This document shows, piece by piece, positions 1-8,585 of a stretch of DNA of 64,000 nt. The stretch lies in the NCBI RefSeq assembly GCF_029227915.1, contig NC_079886.1:11617501-11681500 (forward strand). Reading direction: 5' to 3'. The notes beneath the pieces were generated by a model. The model searched no databases. It saw only the letters and a program-made list of their open reading frames with translations, and was not told the DNA's origin. A program made the translations under genes and the position numbers. This DNA is from Hydractinia symbiolongicarpus (Eukaryota > Cnidaria > Hydrozoa > Anthoathecata > Hydractiniidae). Position 1 is the first letter of the stretch, and every line of letters begins with the position of its first letter.

Positions 1-300
1 AAGGAAAGCGACACTCGCTGGCTTAGTATATAACATTTGGTCTTTCTTTCTATACACAAAATAAGCAAAGCCACAAGTTAAACCGAGAGCTATTATTCCT
101 CCTATAGCGTAGTTCATAGGCTGTACATTTGGTTTGGTAGGAGAATCTCCCTCTCCACTTTCTTTTTGAGGCGTCTGTGTTATGGACACTTGTTTTAATT
201 CTTCTCGTTTTTTACGGTTGTATTCCGCCAACCTCTTACCTGCTTCAACCTTTTTAGGGTTCTTCATTGTCACTTGAATGGGAGTCTGTTCTTCTGACAT
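1..300 (-). CDS. Polinton small membrane protein, cut by the window edge (fragment A)
   Basis: An open frame starts at an ATG at 300 and runs leftward off the window with no stop, giving about 100 residues. The N-terminal half is basic and polar (KRLAEYNRKKREELK) and is followed by one predicted membrane segment (GGIIALGLTCGFAYFVY) with positive RKK after it. The arrangement matches the protein at 18707-19108 in the other element: a basic KKRKE stretch, a linker, then GGGLVSVLACVGVGFYVFRKK. I take the two as homologues, probably a virion or assembly membrane protein; that role is inferred. It is the first gene of a leftward series (membrane protein, unknown, ATPase, MCP, penton). Confidence 0.6.
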   Translation of the reverse strand, partial: MSEEQTPIQVTMKNPKKVEAGKRLAEYNRKKREELKQVSITQTPQKESGEGDSPTKPNVQPMNYAIGGIIALGLTCGFAYFVYRKKDQMLYTKPASVAFL

Positions 301-333
301 TTTTATTATCTGCTATATTTATATTATTTGTGA

Positions 334-780
334 TTAAATTTCTTCCATTGATATAATGCCTCCCGGTCCAACACTGAGTGGTGCTAACAATGAGCCGAAT
401 TTATAATACAAATTGCATGTGAAACTTTGAAGGGCAAAGTTTAAGAAGGGGTCATTTTCCAGGTCATTGCTCAATGCATCTTGATTGTTTATTCCCAAGA
501 CTGTACAAGCTCCCATAGAATACATGTGAACGATTGACTTACCCAAGGACTTCACCATCTGACCTGATAGTTTAGCTTCATAGATACTAAAAAGTTTTTC
601 CATCTCTTCAGCGTTGAGTTTGTTAATTTTCTCTTCAGTGTACATTTTCCCTAGGCATAACTTACTATTCCCAGTTAAGACACACTCGAGCAATTTTTGC
701 TTTTTGGCCTCATTATTTTGCTGAGGAAATTCACCTGGAACATCATGTCCAATTAAACTATCGATTGCTGTTTCCGCCAT
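334..780 (-). CDS. Unrecognised 148-residue protein of Polinton fragment A
   Basis: Complete frame with an ATG at 780. I do not recognise the family. The product is mostly helical and polar in the first two thirds (EEKINKLNAEEMEKLFSIYEAKL) and ends in a hydrophobic, glycine-rich tail (GSLLAPLSVGPGGIISMEEI). It starts with MAE, as the ATPase does, and lies in the same leftward gene series 31 bases from its neighbour, so it is probably co-expressed with the structural genes. I found no clear counterpart in the second element. A virion or assembly role is a guess from position only. Confidence 0.5.
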   Translation of the reverse strand: MAETAIDSLIGHDVPGEFPQQNNEAKKQKLLECVLTGNSKLCLGKMYTEEKINKLNAEEMEKLFSIYEAKLSGQMVKSLGKSIVHMYSMGACTVLGINNQDALSNDLENDPFLNFALQSFTCNLYYKFGSLLAPLSVGPGGIISMEEI

Positions 781-795
781 TTTTATTAGGGAGAA

Positions 796-867
796 TTATT
801 TTTTTAAGACAAAACCGGTAAAAAATAGCAGGATGCTTAATAACATGAAGTTAACATATTCTATCAT
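796..867 (-). CDS. Possible 23-residue membrane micro-protein
   Basis: A short frame, ATG at 867 and TAA at 796, encodes one hydrophobic segment (MLLSILLFFTGFVL) between short polar ends. It sits between the 148-residue gene and the ATPase, on the same strand. Small single-span proteins are common in Polintons and related viruses, but a frame this short can occur by chance. There is no homologue in the window to support it. Confidence 0.3.
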   Translation of the reverse strand: MIEYVNFMLLSILLFFTGFVLKK

Positions 868-900
868 TTTGTTATATCTGTTGTAATTTTCTTATATTCT

Positions 901-1014
901 CTTATAGCTTTGTTAAAATTTGCTGCATAAGAGTTTGCTATCTTCTTATAGCTTTGTTAAAATTTGCTGTATAGCAGTCTTGCAAGAGCCTGTAGAATTC
1001 TTATAGCTTTGTTA
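901..1014. repeat. Three imperfect direct repeats in the spacer before the ATPase
   Basis: The string CTTATAGCTTTGTTA occurs at 901, 944 and 1000. The first two copies extend to 25 identical bases (901-925, 944-968). They lie in the only sizeable spacer of fragment A, just 3' of the ATPase gene. They could be slippage products or binding sites; the sequence does not say which. Confidence 0.7.
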
Positions 1015-1045
1015 CAAGAGTCTTGTAACAAAAAACGTCAACCTG

Positions 1046-1620
1046 CTCAACGAATGACATACGTTCTTGGGTGTTCCATTCTCATGACTAGGCACGCGTG
1101 TTTACCAGCTTTTAGCCTTTCCTTCATGAATCGTTGAGAGATCTTGTCTATCTTTTGGATACCACACATATAACATTTTAGCTTTCCGTCGTAAATTTTT
1201 AGGTATAGCGGTGTATGATTGTGTAAGTAACCATACCGAATGATTTCGATGACGACCCGAGATTGCTAGTTCAAGCAAAGGCTGTCTCTTTTTGTCCAAT
1301 TTTCCATCAGCGATGATATCGTCAATCAAAAACAAAGTTTTGTATCCAGCACAGAAAAAGTCCATTTTCCTAATCCATTCATACAAAGATCCTTCCGGCT
1401 CAATTAAAATCACATAGCTGTCAGTCCAAAACCATTTCTGTTCTCTGTATGTTTGATTCCATCTTAATGTTGGACATATAATCACGATGAAATCAAAGTG
1501 AACAAAGTATTCATTTTCTAATAATTTTACAACACGTTTAGATTTTCCACAGCCTGTAGGACCAACGAATAATGCTGTGTGAGGCTCTTTCATGTAAAGG
1601 GTGTTACTTTGTTCCGCCAT
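1046..1620 (-). CDS. Polinton packaging ATPase (A32/FtsK-HerA type), frameshifted near the C-terminus
   Basis: The frame from ATG 1620 runs to a stop at 1102 (172 residues). Walker A GPTGCGKS lies near residues 20-27, a Walker B stretch LFLIDDI near 95-101, and a sensor-like motif SVWLLTQSYTAIPKNLR near 130-146. These are typical of the genome-packaging ATPase of Polintons, adintoviruses and virophages, which pumps DNA into the capsid. The C-terminal end (KHACLVMRMEHPR) continues in another frame down to a stop at 1046, so a small deletion or indel near 1110-1125 probably broke the gene. It starts 4 bases from the end of the capsid gene on the same strand. A more decayed homologue lies at 17330-17901. 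Confidence 0.85.
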
Positions 1621-1624
1621 TTTA

Positions 1625-2932
1625 CTAATACAAGACAGACATAAATTTACCGTTTTGAATGTTTAATAGAGCATCCATGATTAAATATATATAAGCGTTT
1701 AAGGGACCTTCAGTTTCAGCGGTCTTTTCAATTTGTAAAGTGATGCCTTCACTTGCATTTTCAATCCGTCGACCAGTCCCATGCAAAGCATTCTCGTCAA
1801 TTGTTCTGAAATTTAACCACAGAGCATATTTGTCTGTCAAGTAATCAAAGACTTTTATATTGTGTAATTGCAAATGTTTTTGGATTTCGTTGGCATTGTT
1901 ATCTTTTGGTTTTCCTTCAGAAAAATACTTGCAAATGTTTTGATAATGTTCAAACGGCTGCATCCCTTGAGCAAAAAGTTGGTTTGGCTTGCCTTCAACA
2001 ATGACAGATACCTTTTTTATTTTCGGATTGTAGAATTTACTGGTATCTCGTTTGTAGGATTGTTCGTCTTCAAACAAAACCAAGATACCCTTCAAAGATT
2101 TACAAGGCGTGTTGAAGGGCCAATTCCAAGTAGTGTCTGACTTGTTTACTCTAATTTGTCTGTGTCTCAAAAACCTATCGTAGAGTAAAGCCATGTTTTG
2201 GTATTCAGATGCAATGTGTTTGGCCAAAGTAGCTTGTGTCACAATCTCATATTCCAGAGATATGTTAGAGATTTTATATTTAGCGTCCGGTGCTGGTGCT
2301 GCTGAAGCTCCCGAAGGTTTGGCTGAAGTCTTTTCATTATTATTAAGTGTGATCTCATAACATAACCTATTCCCTAATTCGGCTTGATAATATGGGATCG
2401 TGCTATCAAGCATTTCAAAATCGAGAGGAATGATGAACTTGTTTTTATAAGTGTCGGCAATGGCCTTGTCTGCTGCATCAGAGGTGTCTTTATCTGAAGC
2501 GTTGATCCTCAATTTCATACAGTTTTCTGTACACCCATCATTGAAGATGATACCCTGTCTTATTGCGTTTCTTTTTTCACAATTGGTTAGCCATAAATCT
2601 CTGTAGCATCCTAAAAGATCAAAGTCATCAATGCTCAAAATCTCGTTACCCTCAAACTTGACAGCCAACTTTTTAACAATCGCTCTTCCAATGTTACTGA
2701 CCAATGTTCTTTTTGTGTCAGCTTTCGACTCTAGTTCAATATCAAAACTTAGTTTCGACGTCCCGGAAATAATAACGTCATCACTACCCAAATTGGGAAA
2801 CCTAACCAACAATAACTGATTTTGATCAATCTCACTTGGATTGTGTGTGACAATTACTTTTTGACGTGGGCCTTTTACACCACGAGCAGTTCTAAGTGAA
2901 CGTTCAGGATTTAACCTTTTTCCGTATTCCAT
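1625..2932 (-). CDS. MCP: Major capsid protein, Polinton type (double jelly-roll predicted)
   Basis: Uninterrupted 435-residue frame with ATG at 2932. The N-terminal region (VIVTHNPSEIDQNQLL), the block TKRTLVSNIGRAIVKKLAVKF, then the motif CYRDLWLT and a C-terminal AYIYLIMDALLNIQNG are each matched in the broken copy at 13249-14370 (NTKRTIVNNMSKALVQ, LYRDLWLQ, CYIYLLMDVQLNILDG). These landmarks and the position next to the ATPase and penton genes fit the Polinton major capsid protein that forms the icosahedral shell. The length is ordinary for such proteins. This is the best preserved virus-like gene in the window. The fold was not modelled; the call rests on motif and gene order. Confidence 0.82.
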   Translation of the reverse strand: MEYGKRLNPERSLRTARGVKGPRQKVIVTHNPSEIDQNQLLLVRFPNLGSDDVIISGTSKLSFDIELESKADTKRTLVSNIGRAIVKKLAVKFEGNEILSIDDFDLLGCYRDLWLTNCEKRNAIRQGIIFNDGCTENCMKLRINASDKDTSDAADKAIADTYKNKFIIPLDFEMLDSTIPYYQAELGNRLCYEITLNNNEKTSAKPSGASAAPAPDAKYKISNISLEYEIVTQATLAKHIASEYQNMALLYDRFLRHRQIRVNKSDTTWNWPFNTPCKSLKGILVLFEDEQSYKRDTSKFYNPKIKKVSVIVEGKPNQLFAQGMQPFEHYQNICKYFSEGKPKDNNANEIQKHLQLHNIKVFDYLTDKYALWLNFRTIDENALHGTGRRIENASEGITLQIEKTAETEGPLNAYIYLIMDALLNIQNGKFMSVLY

Positions 2933-2975
2933 GTTTTTTAATGGGGATAGATAATTTATTATTACTTTATTTTAC

Positions 2976-3494
2976 TTATTTTTCTTTTACTAGATCACCA
3001 TTTTGATCAGTGATTTTCAACGTGAGAGACTGAAATACACCATTTTTTAATTTTTTGTACTGAGGGTTTTTAGGCTCAACATGTGTGACGTCTCTATATT
3101 TAGCGATGGGAAAGGTTAGTAAAATATCACTTAGCTTTCCATTCTCAAGAGTTTGAGTGTTGTCGAGTTCAGAGAGATGCAAATTAATTTTAGCTATTTC
3201 AGCTAATGTATTGGTCTTGATTATTCGAGGGTCTTTGTCTAATAAGGTAAGTTCTACATTGCCTGCTAAAAATGCCTTCAATTCTCTGCTAGTGTATTTT
3301 CTTTGTGGTGGCAACTTTTCAGCTTTTCCATCTCCGGAAGACAGAGTCACCTTTAGGGGAGCTGTGATTTGATAGGTAACATTGTCTGCAAACATCTCAA
3401 GCAATGCAATTTCTTTTGAGCCATCCATATTTTGAATGGGGTAAGATAGATATATGGTCTTCTCACCCCTTTCGACATTTACTGTGATATACAT
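2976..3494 (-). CDS. Minor capsid protein, penton-like (fragment A)
   Basis: Complete 172-residue frame, ATG at 3494, 43 bases upstream of the MCP on the same strand. It is rich in beta-forming residues. The C-terminal motif NPQYKKLKNGVFQSLTLKI with TDQNGDLV is the pattern I associate with the Polinton penton protein. It aligns loosely with the C-terminal part of the protein at 10245-11049 (NPVYLPLKG...LEFMLTD). It is divergently paired with the gene at 3536, the same arrangement as penton and its neighbour in the other element (11049/11067). Expected role: single jelly-roll subunit at the capsid vertices. Confidence 0.68.
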   Translation of the reverse strand: MYITVNVERGEKTIYLSYPIQNMDGSKEIALLEMFADNVTYQITAPLKVTLSSGDGKAEKLPPQRKYTSRELKAFLAGNVELTLLDKDPRIIKTNTLAEIAKINLHLSELDNTQTLENGKLSDILLTFPIAKYRDVTHVEPKNPQYKKLKNGVFQSLTLKITDQNGDLVKEK

Positions 3495-3535
3495 TCCTAT
3501 ATTAGAGAGTAGGAGATAATAATTTTAAGCTACTA

Positions 3536-4508
3536 ATGGGGAACGTTTTTAAATATAACCCCAATGCGGCTTATAAGCCAAATGGAGGACAAGACCTTAA
3601 GATATTGGATGGGAAAGATTTATACAAACAAACAATTATTGTCACTAAAAATGGTTCTTTTCCTGCAAGCTTTCCCAATATTTTTACTAATTACGAAATG
3701 GATGAAAATGAACAACGCATGAAAATTTGGCAGGAACAACCAATTAAATTATGGCAAACCCAACTCAATTTTTTCTACTCCTATGATTAGATCAGTATAT
3801 CGTTTTCATGTCTATTATCACATTAGACGAATCATTAAGCGCTTGCAGACACCTCTGCCTTTTGAAGATAGTTTTAATCAATATGACAATCCTTATTCAA
3901 AAGAAGAATTTCTAAAAATCTGTAGTGAATATGGTGTCGATTCTGATCCCATGAAATACAGAGGCCAATATTTTTACAGCTCGTATCAAAAAAGACGTAA
4001 AAACTACCCAACACCAGGTCTAAGTTATTTCACGGACGACTCCATGACACGATGGATTATAGAAAAATCTAATGGCCTTACAAAAACAGGTCTTGTAAAA
4101 ATTTCAAACAGTGTTAGAGCATATGCTTATCTTGTTCTTAGTTCGCAAGCCTCAGCTCGTTCTTCTATCTTAGGTAATAATTCAAGCGCTTTGACAGCTC
4201 AAAGAGTTTTTATGAACAACTTTGAAGACATTGTTAACCGTAGAGTTGATATTCAAGAGGACATTAAGCGTTATCAGGATACTTTAAATTACGCTTCAAG
4301 CAAAGTTTATTATTCAGTCGGGCAAGGCATTTACATGTTACCTAGTGACATGAATCTAAACATCAAATCGGGGGTGTCTGGTTACAATAACAAAATTCTC
4401 ATATCTAATGAGAACTTGAGCCTCGGAAAAAATAAAATGATTAATGTTATGCAGGAGCATCATATTTCAAACAAGGTGACTAGCTTCCTAACAAAAAACA
4501 AAAAATAA
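3536..4508 (+). pseudogene. Conserved Polinton gene (YNPxAxYxPxxG family), split in two frames
   Basis: Two frames overlap here: 3536-3790 (FKYNPNAAYKPNGGQDL at the N-terminus) and 3783-4508 (IRSVYRFHVYYHIRRII onward, ending TKNKK). The second element has the same two parts in one frame in this region (11067-11381), with about 17 more residues between them, so a short deletion at about 3780 removed codons and shifted the frame. The product is found in many Polintons next to the penton gene. Its biochemical role is unknown to me; conserved features are a C-terminal MLPSDMNL block and an AYAYLVL stretch. A deliberate overlap of two genes is possible but less likely. Confidence 0.62.
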
Positions 4509-5259
4509 AAGTTCACAAAAAGAAGTTCACCACATAGAACACCCAAAGTAAGTCAAACAAATTCACTCTCATCTCACGAAGTAGAAAAAATTGCTTTGAT
4601 TTTAGTGATAGCAACGGCTTTTAGCATATGGTATATGTTTAGATGACCTTGTTTGAAAGAAGTAGGGAATGACGTCAATTAGATGTCAATCATACTTAAA
4701 TAACAAAGAAAACAATGCATTCCTAGCATACCAAATCTCCTTAGCAACGAGCACTTTCGATTTTAACTTTTCTTAAGTAAACAACTTTATGGTATGTAAA
4801 ATCCTATTGTTATAAGCGTTTGATTGACGGATGGTTTAATTACATAACAAAAACTGCTTACGTGTTGTTATTTGAGAATTTTGTTTTGCAATACAAACTC
4901 GCTCTCATTGCAGATGATGACAAAAGAATTATCCATAATGATGGAATAAGCACCTATGCGCGAGGACACTATAAGGCCACATAAGATAACAAAGAGGTAA
5001 GAGGTAAGAGGCAAAAAAAATCGATACAAAAAATCACCTAAATTCACGCTATTTCGCGTGACTTTTAAACGAGGGGATAATGCAATTTTGAGCCGGAAAG
5101 ATGAATTGTCCCAAGAAATAGCGTGAATTTTAAACGATGAATTGCCTTAAGATCATGAGGGATGACTTGTCCCAACATCCGCCTTTCCCTATCTGTAAAT
5201 TCACGTGCTAATTGCTGGAAGTTTTGCTTGTTGAGAGGGTTTTGAGGCGGCGGAATCTA
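4509..5259. other. Non-coding junction between fragment A and the GC-richer Polinton block
   Basis: I see no gene here. The stretch contains a 15 bp perfect inverted repeat (AATTCACGCTATTTC at 5041-5055 against 5115-5129) around a 59-base loop. The phrase GAAATAGCGTGAA also recurs in the short repeats at 40821 and 40942, so a fragment of a dispersed repeat may lie at the junction. Base composition rises toward G and C from about 5200 onward. Confidence 0.6.
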
Positions 5260-5526
5260 TCAGAACCCGGTAGAGACTCCTCCAGATCTTGAAGGATTTA
5301 CGAATCTGGAAATACACGTGAAAGCGGTAAAGTGCCAGGTATTCAACACCGCACCAGAGTGGAACTCGTAGTCGACAAAGATGTTGGGGAATTTTGCTTT
5401 GAACGAGGGCCCATTCGCATCAATAACGATGCCTTGAATTAAGAGATCTTTGCTCTTGAGTCTCTTGAGATAGCGCCCATGTGTAGGGACATACTTTGCT
5501 CTCGGATTGTAGCTATAGATGCTCAT
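5260..5526 (-). pseudogene. 5' fragment of the YNPxAxYxPxxG Polinton gene (left inverted copy)
   Basis: The frame starts at ATG 5526 with MSIYSYNPRAKYVPTHGRYL and is closely similar to the start of the gene at 11067 (MSIYSYNPKAKYAPNHGRYL). It loses similarity after FVDYEFHSG at about 5350, and the rest of the gene is missing, so the left copy is truncated here. It is divergent from the penton remnant at 5543, with a 16-base gap, as in the right copy. Confidence 0.7.
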
Positions 5527-5542
5527 GTTTCTTTAAAGAAAC

Positions 5543-5989
5543 ATGAGACAGCTGTATATTAAGGATATAGAAAACCCTACGATATTTGAGGACTACCTGG
5601 GGCAGGACACGAGGATCGCTCTGAAGTCGATTAGCATTCGACCTGCGTGGTTGAATATCTACAGTAACAACGATTTTGCTATCCGCAAGGCAGGACCCGA
5701 TCAGACGGTTACTCGAATCGAGATCATGAACGGTTTGTACAAGATAGAGGATTTGGCAACCATCGTCAACAAGGAGGCAGAGGGCAAGATCGAGCAAGAT
5801 GATTGCCTGCTGGATGGTAAAAAATTTAAGATGCTCGCTATGCTTCCCACCAAAGAGCTAAACGCATGGGGAGACATGCTTACGTGGAGTTTTGATAACT
5901 CTGTATACCTCCCTCTTAAAGGGCGTGAAGAGGGTAAACAGGAGTTGATAAAAAACTTGCAGTCTGTACAATATGTCAGCGGTACTTAG
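5543..5989 (+). pseudogene. Penton-like gene with internal deletion, fused to the tail of the coiled-coil gene
   Basis: Residues 1-75 (MRQLYIKDIENP, EDYLGQDTRIALKSISIR, GLYKIEDLATIVN) match the start of the penton at 10245-11049. About 60-65 residues present there are then missing in frame, and CLLDGKK...KELNAWGDM...YLPLKG follows. Directly after LKG the frame reads REEGKQELIKNL, which matches the end of the coiled-coil protein at 9592-9843 (REEAKDELLKKL). A second deletion of roughly 0.7 kb has therefore joined the penton body to another gene's tail without a stop. This is a chimeric remnant, unlikely to be functional. Confidence 0.7.
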
Positions 5990-6042
5990 AGGAGCCACCA
6001 GCTTATTCATAGGTCTAATGTGTTGATTACATACTAGATGAT

Positions 6043-6336
6043 TTAGAGTACTTCTCCAGTATCTCGATCGATGATGCGGTCACCATCATGTACGACATGT
6101 CGCTGCTTTTCAGAGAGCTGTCTCGAGTATTGCTCAAGATTTTTCTCCCAAGCGATCGTGACGCAAGGTTCGTCCGTTTGTGTCGAAGCGTCCTTATACT
6201 TGACCTTGCGGATCGCTTCGAGGAGCTTAGCTTTTTTCATAGTTGAGTAGTTACGGACCTTTAGTGTTTTCGCTTCCTTTTTCAGTGCTTTAACGTCGTT
6301 CATGTTTGTTTTGAAGTACTGATCAAAGCACATCAA
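6043..6336 (-). CDS. SAP-like small protein (left inverted copy)
   Basis: 97-residue frame, homologous to 9211-9519. Residues about 12-45 (DVKALKKEAKTLKVRNYSTMKKAKLLEAIRK) have the helix-turn-helix pattern of SAP or Rho-N like nucleic-acid-binding domains. An STQTD motif follows (residues 52-56), and the protein ends in VVHDGDRIIDRDTGEVL. A DNA-binding or packaging role is inferred from the SAP resemblance. The frame is uninterrupted, unlike most of its neighbours. Confidence 0.55.
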   Translation of the reverse strand: MMCFDQYFKTNMNDVKALKKEAKTLKVRNYSTMKKAKLLEAIRKVKYKDASTQTDEPCVTIAWEKNLEQYSRQLSEKQRHVVHDGDRIIDRDTGEVL

Positions 6337-6348
6337 AACCTCTCATAT

Positions 6349-6966
6349 CTACTCTTGCATGACGAAGGATTCGTCATCGTCGTCGGAATCGCTAAGGTAG
6401 CGGGAGCCATAAAACTCGACAACCTTATACTTACACTCCTCTAAGTGGGTTTGCATGTAGTAATTTGAGCCTTGCCTGTAGATGCCATATAGCTTGATGA
6501 TGGCCTTGAATTCGCAGCTTTGTTTTAGTGATACTTTGTTGGAATGGAAGTCGGTTTTGATTTTACCATCCCATTCCTTCACCTTGGTGGTAATGTATTT
6601 CCTTTTTTTACAGGAAGGGTGATGAAGCAATGATTCTCCAAGGCTCTACCTTGGACAGGATACTCTCATACTTCTCTAACCACTCGGGGTGGTTATAGAT
6701 GTCAAATGATATGGTAAGAGAGCAGCCCTCTTCGTAACGCGAGGCATCATTGGAATAGAGCTTTTTAGGTGTTTTGATCAATAGAGGGGATAGCTCTTGT
6801 TGTCATTATTATAGCCAATGACGAAGCGTTCATCTTCGCCCTTGTTTGCTGGAATAGGGTCGCTTAGCACGATATTTTCAATGTTTACATCTTCGATATT
6901 TAGTGGAGTCGCTTTAGCGTAAAAGTCTCTTGAGTTAACATTCTCGTTACCGAACTTGAACATCAT
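6349..6966 (-). pseudogene. Conserved Polinton protein (SDPIPANKG...FKAIIKL...EECKYK), broken (left copy)
   Basis: Two frames, 6778-6966 (MMFKFGNENVNSRDFYAK, VLSDPIPANKGEDERFVIGY) and 6349-6630 (CEFKAIIKLYGIYRQGSNYY, EECKYK, then an acidic SDSDDDDES tail), are consecutive parts of one gene. The same blocks occur in the same order at 8586-9229. The region between them (6631-6777) still reads as related sequence in other frames. The MWDGKI/YRQGxNYY/EECKYK pattern recalls small Polinton proteins thought to bind single-stranded DNA; that function is inferred. Confidence 0.58.
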
Positions 6967-6991
6967 TTTATTTTGTGATAAGGGAGTTCAA

Positions 6992-7147
6992 CTAGGGTTT
7001 TGTACAGGGACAGCTTCCACCATTATACGTAATGTACTCTTGATAACAGTACCAGCATAGCATATTACCTTTTATGAAGAATCTCCGTCCACAGGAGCAT
7101 TTGTCGTACCCATCGGGCCCGCGTTCACACTCATCGTATTGTTTCAT
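6992..7147 (-). CDS. 51-residue zinc-ribbon-like protein (left copy)
   Basis: Short complete frame, ATG 7147 to TAG 6992. It contains CSCGRRFFIKG, then CWYCYQEY and a terminal CPC, so several Cys pairs could bind zinc. The protein at 8389-8547 is clearly homologous (CSCGRRFFIRA, CWSYYQEY, CSC) and lies at the mirror position. Conservation between two diverged copies argues that this tiny gene is real. Function unknown. Confidence 0.6.
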   Translation of the reverse strand: MKQYDECERGPDGYDKCSCGRRFFIKGNMLCWYCYQEYITYNGGSCPCTKP

Positions 7148-7198
7148 TTATCTTACAACCCGTGGTTGTAGGATAGTCAATGATCTCCATACCTTATA

Positions 7199-7705
7199 CT
7201 AAATCCCCACGAGGGATCCCAGGTGGGACATGTCCTGGGATGTGAAATGCTCCGAGACATGCTTGAGCACCGTGGGATCCCTCTAAAACGCCTCGGTACA
7301 CATTTCCTTGGTCTTGAAATGGTTAGGAACATGCTTGAGCAGCGAGGGCATCAGTCCAACAGCATCGGTGCACATTGCTGACGTCTTGAAATGATCCGGA
7401 ATATACTTGAGCAGCCATGGGTACTCTTGAAGCGCCCTAGTACACATTTCTTGGGTCTTGAAATGATCTGGAACATCCTTAAGCGCTCTGGGATATTCTT
7501 CAACCGCCCGGGTACACATTTCCTGTGTCTTGTAATGGTCCGGAACATCCCGCAGTATCATCCAGGAGCGCTTCAGCACTGCCCCAATACACATTTCTTG
7601 GGTCTTGAAATGGTCTTGAACGCACTGCAATAACATGGGTGCCTCTTCAATCATTCGAATACACATTTTTTGGTTCTTGAAGGGATTCTCATGATATCGA
7701 CTCAT
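7199..7705 (-). pseudogene. Tandem repeat protein, 33-residue PDHFKTQEMC units (left copy)
   Basis: From ATG 7705 the frame encodes about four to five units of roughly 33 residues built around VPDHFKTQEMCTRAVEEYP. The main frame stops at 7283 (KEMCTEAF). The pattern continues in another frame (HVSEHFTSQDM) to a stop at 7199, so a one-base indel lies near 7284. Repeats of this type occur in giant-virus and protist proteins and resemble DUF4116-like helical repeats; no activity is known. The gene faces its mirror copy at 7958 across a 0.25 kb spacer. Confidence 0.62.
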
Positions 7706-7957
7706 GTTTATTATTATATCCCGAGCTCAATTAGCAGTCACAACTCTATGGGACTTTCCCCTACTCACTTGCGCAACCTCTATTTTGATGTCAGCTTTAT
7801 TCCCGCTAGTCGCTATTGCGCATGCGTAGGATTTTATCGGTATTTCCGGGAGTGTCAGATTATATCGGATTGGGAATTCGGATTTCGGGGATTTCGGGAA
7901 TTTCCCTTGTCGTCCGTCGACTGTGCTAGAACGAACATTTTACTATCTCTACCCTGG
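7706..7957. promoter_or_regulatory. Shared spacer between the head-to-head Polinton copies, with kappaB-like motifs
   Basis: This is the centre of the large inverted arrangement and the likely start region for both repeat-protein genes. It contains GGGACTTTCCC at 7750-7760 and the palindrome GGGAATTTCCC at 7896-7906, both exact matches to the kappaB consensus GGGRNNYYCC. There is also a half-matching GGGGATTTCG at about 7887 and an NRF1-like GCGCATGCG at about 7818. A promoter role is inferred from position; no TATA box is obvious. Confidence 0.45.
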
Positions 7958-8381
7958 ATGCTACAGTATATTCCAGACTATTTCAAGACCCAGGAAATGT
8001 GTACAATGGCGGTTCGGCAATACCCCCGGATGTTCGAGTTTGTTAAAGAAACTTTCAAGACCCCGGAAATGTGCACAGGGGCGGTTCAAAAGAAAGTCTG
8101 GGCGCTCGAGTTTATTTCTGACCACTTGAAACCCAGGAATATGTACAATGGCGGTTGAGCGGTACTCCTGGCTGCTCGAGTTTGTTCCGGAAGCTTTCAA
8201 GACCCACGAAATGTGCACCAAGGCTGTTGAACGGAAACCTTGGCTGCTACAATTTGTCCCTGACGCTTTCAAGACCCAGGAAATGTGCGCTAGGGCTATT
8301 GAAAATGATCCCGATGTACTCGGGTATGTTCCGAGTCTTCTTGGGACTCAGGAAATACGCGATCAAGCCGAGCTCAAATAA
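7958..8381 (+). pseudogene. Tandem repeat protein, 33-residue FKTQEMC units (right copy)
   Basis: The frame from ATG 7958 reads IPDYFKTQEMCTMAVRQYP and further units, stopping at 8158. The same repeat continues one frame over from about 8148 (VPEAFKTHEMCTKAVERKP, VPDAFKTQEMCARAIENDP) to a stop at 8381, so one frameshift lies near 8145. The gene is the mirror homologue of 7199-7705. Spacing between successive KTxEMC motifs is about 33 residues. Confidence 0.62.
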
Positions 8382-8388
8382 ACGATAA

Positions 8389-8547
8389 ATGGAACACTGC
8401 GATGACTGCGAAAAGATACTCGACACCTATGACAGATGCTCCTGTGGACGGAGGTTCTTCATAAGAGCCAAGCCGCTCTGCTGGTCCTACTATCAGGAGT
8501 ACATCACGTTTAATGGCGGAAGTTGCTCTTGCGCCAAGACAACATAA
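8389..8547 (+). CDS. 52-residue zinc-ribbon-like protein (right copy)
   Basis: ATG 8389 to TAA 8547, intact. Cys residues are paired as C-DDC, CSCGRRFF, C-W and CSC. It is homologous to 6992-7147. The gene begins 7 bases after the repeat gene ends, suggesting one transcript. Function unknown; metal binding is inferred from the Cys spacing. Confidence 0.6.
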   Translation: MEHCDDCEKILDTYDRCSCGRRFFIRAKPLCWSYYQEYITFNGGSCSCAKTT

Positions 8548-8585
8548 AAAAACAACTCTGGTTGGGGTTTTATCTTTATAATAAA

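Noticed and set aside
3783-4508. Second, separate overlapping gene downstream of 3536-3790
   Set aside because: The right element has both parts continuous in one frame around this point, so a deletion with frameshift is the better explanation.
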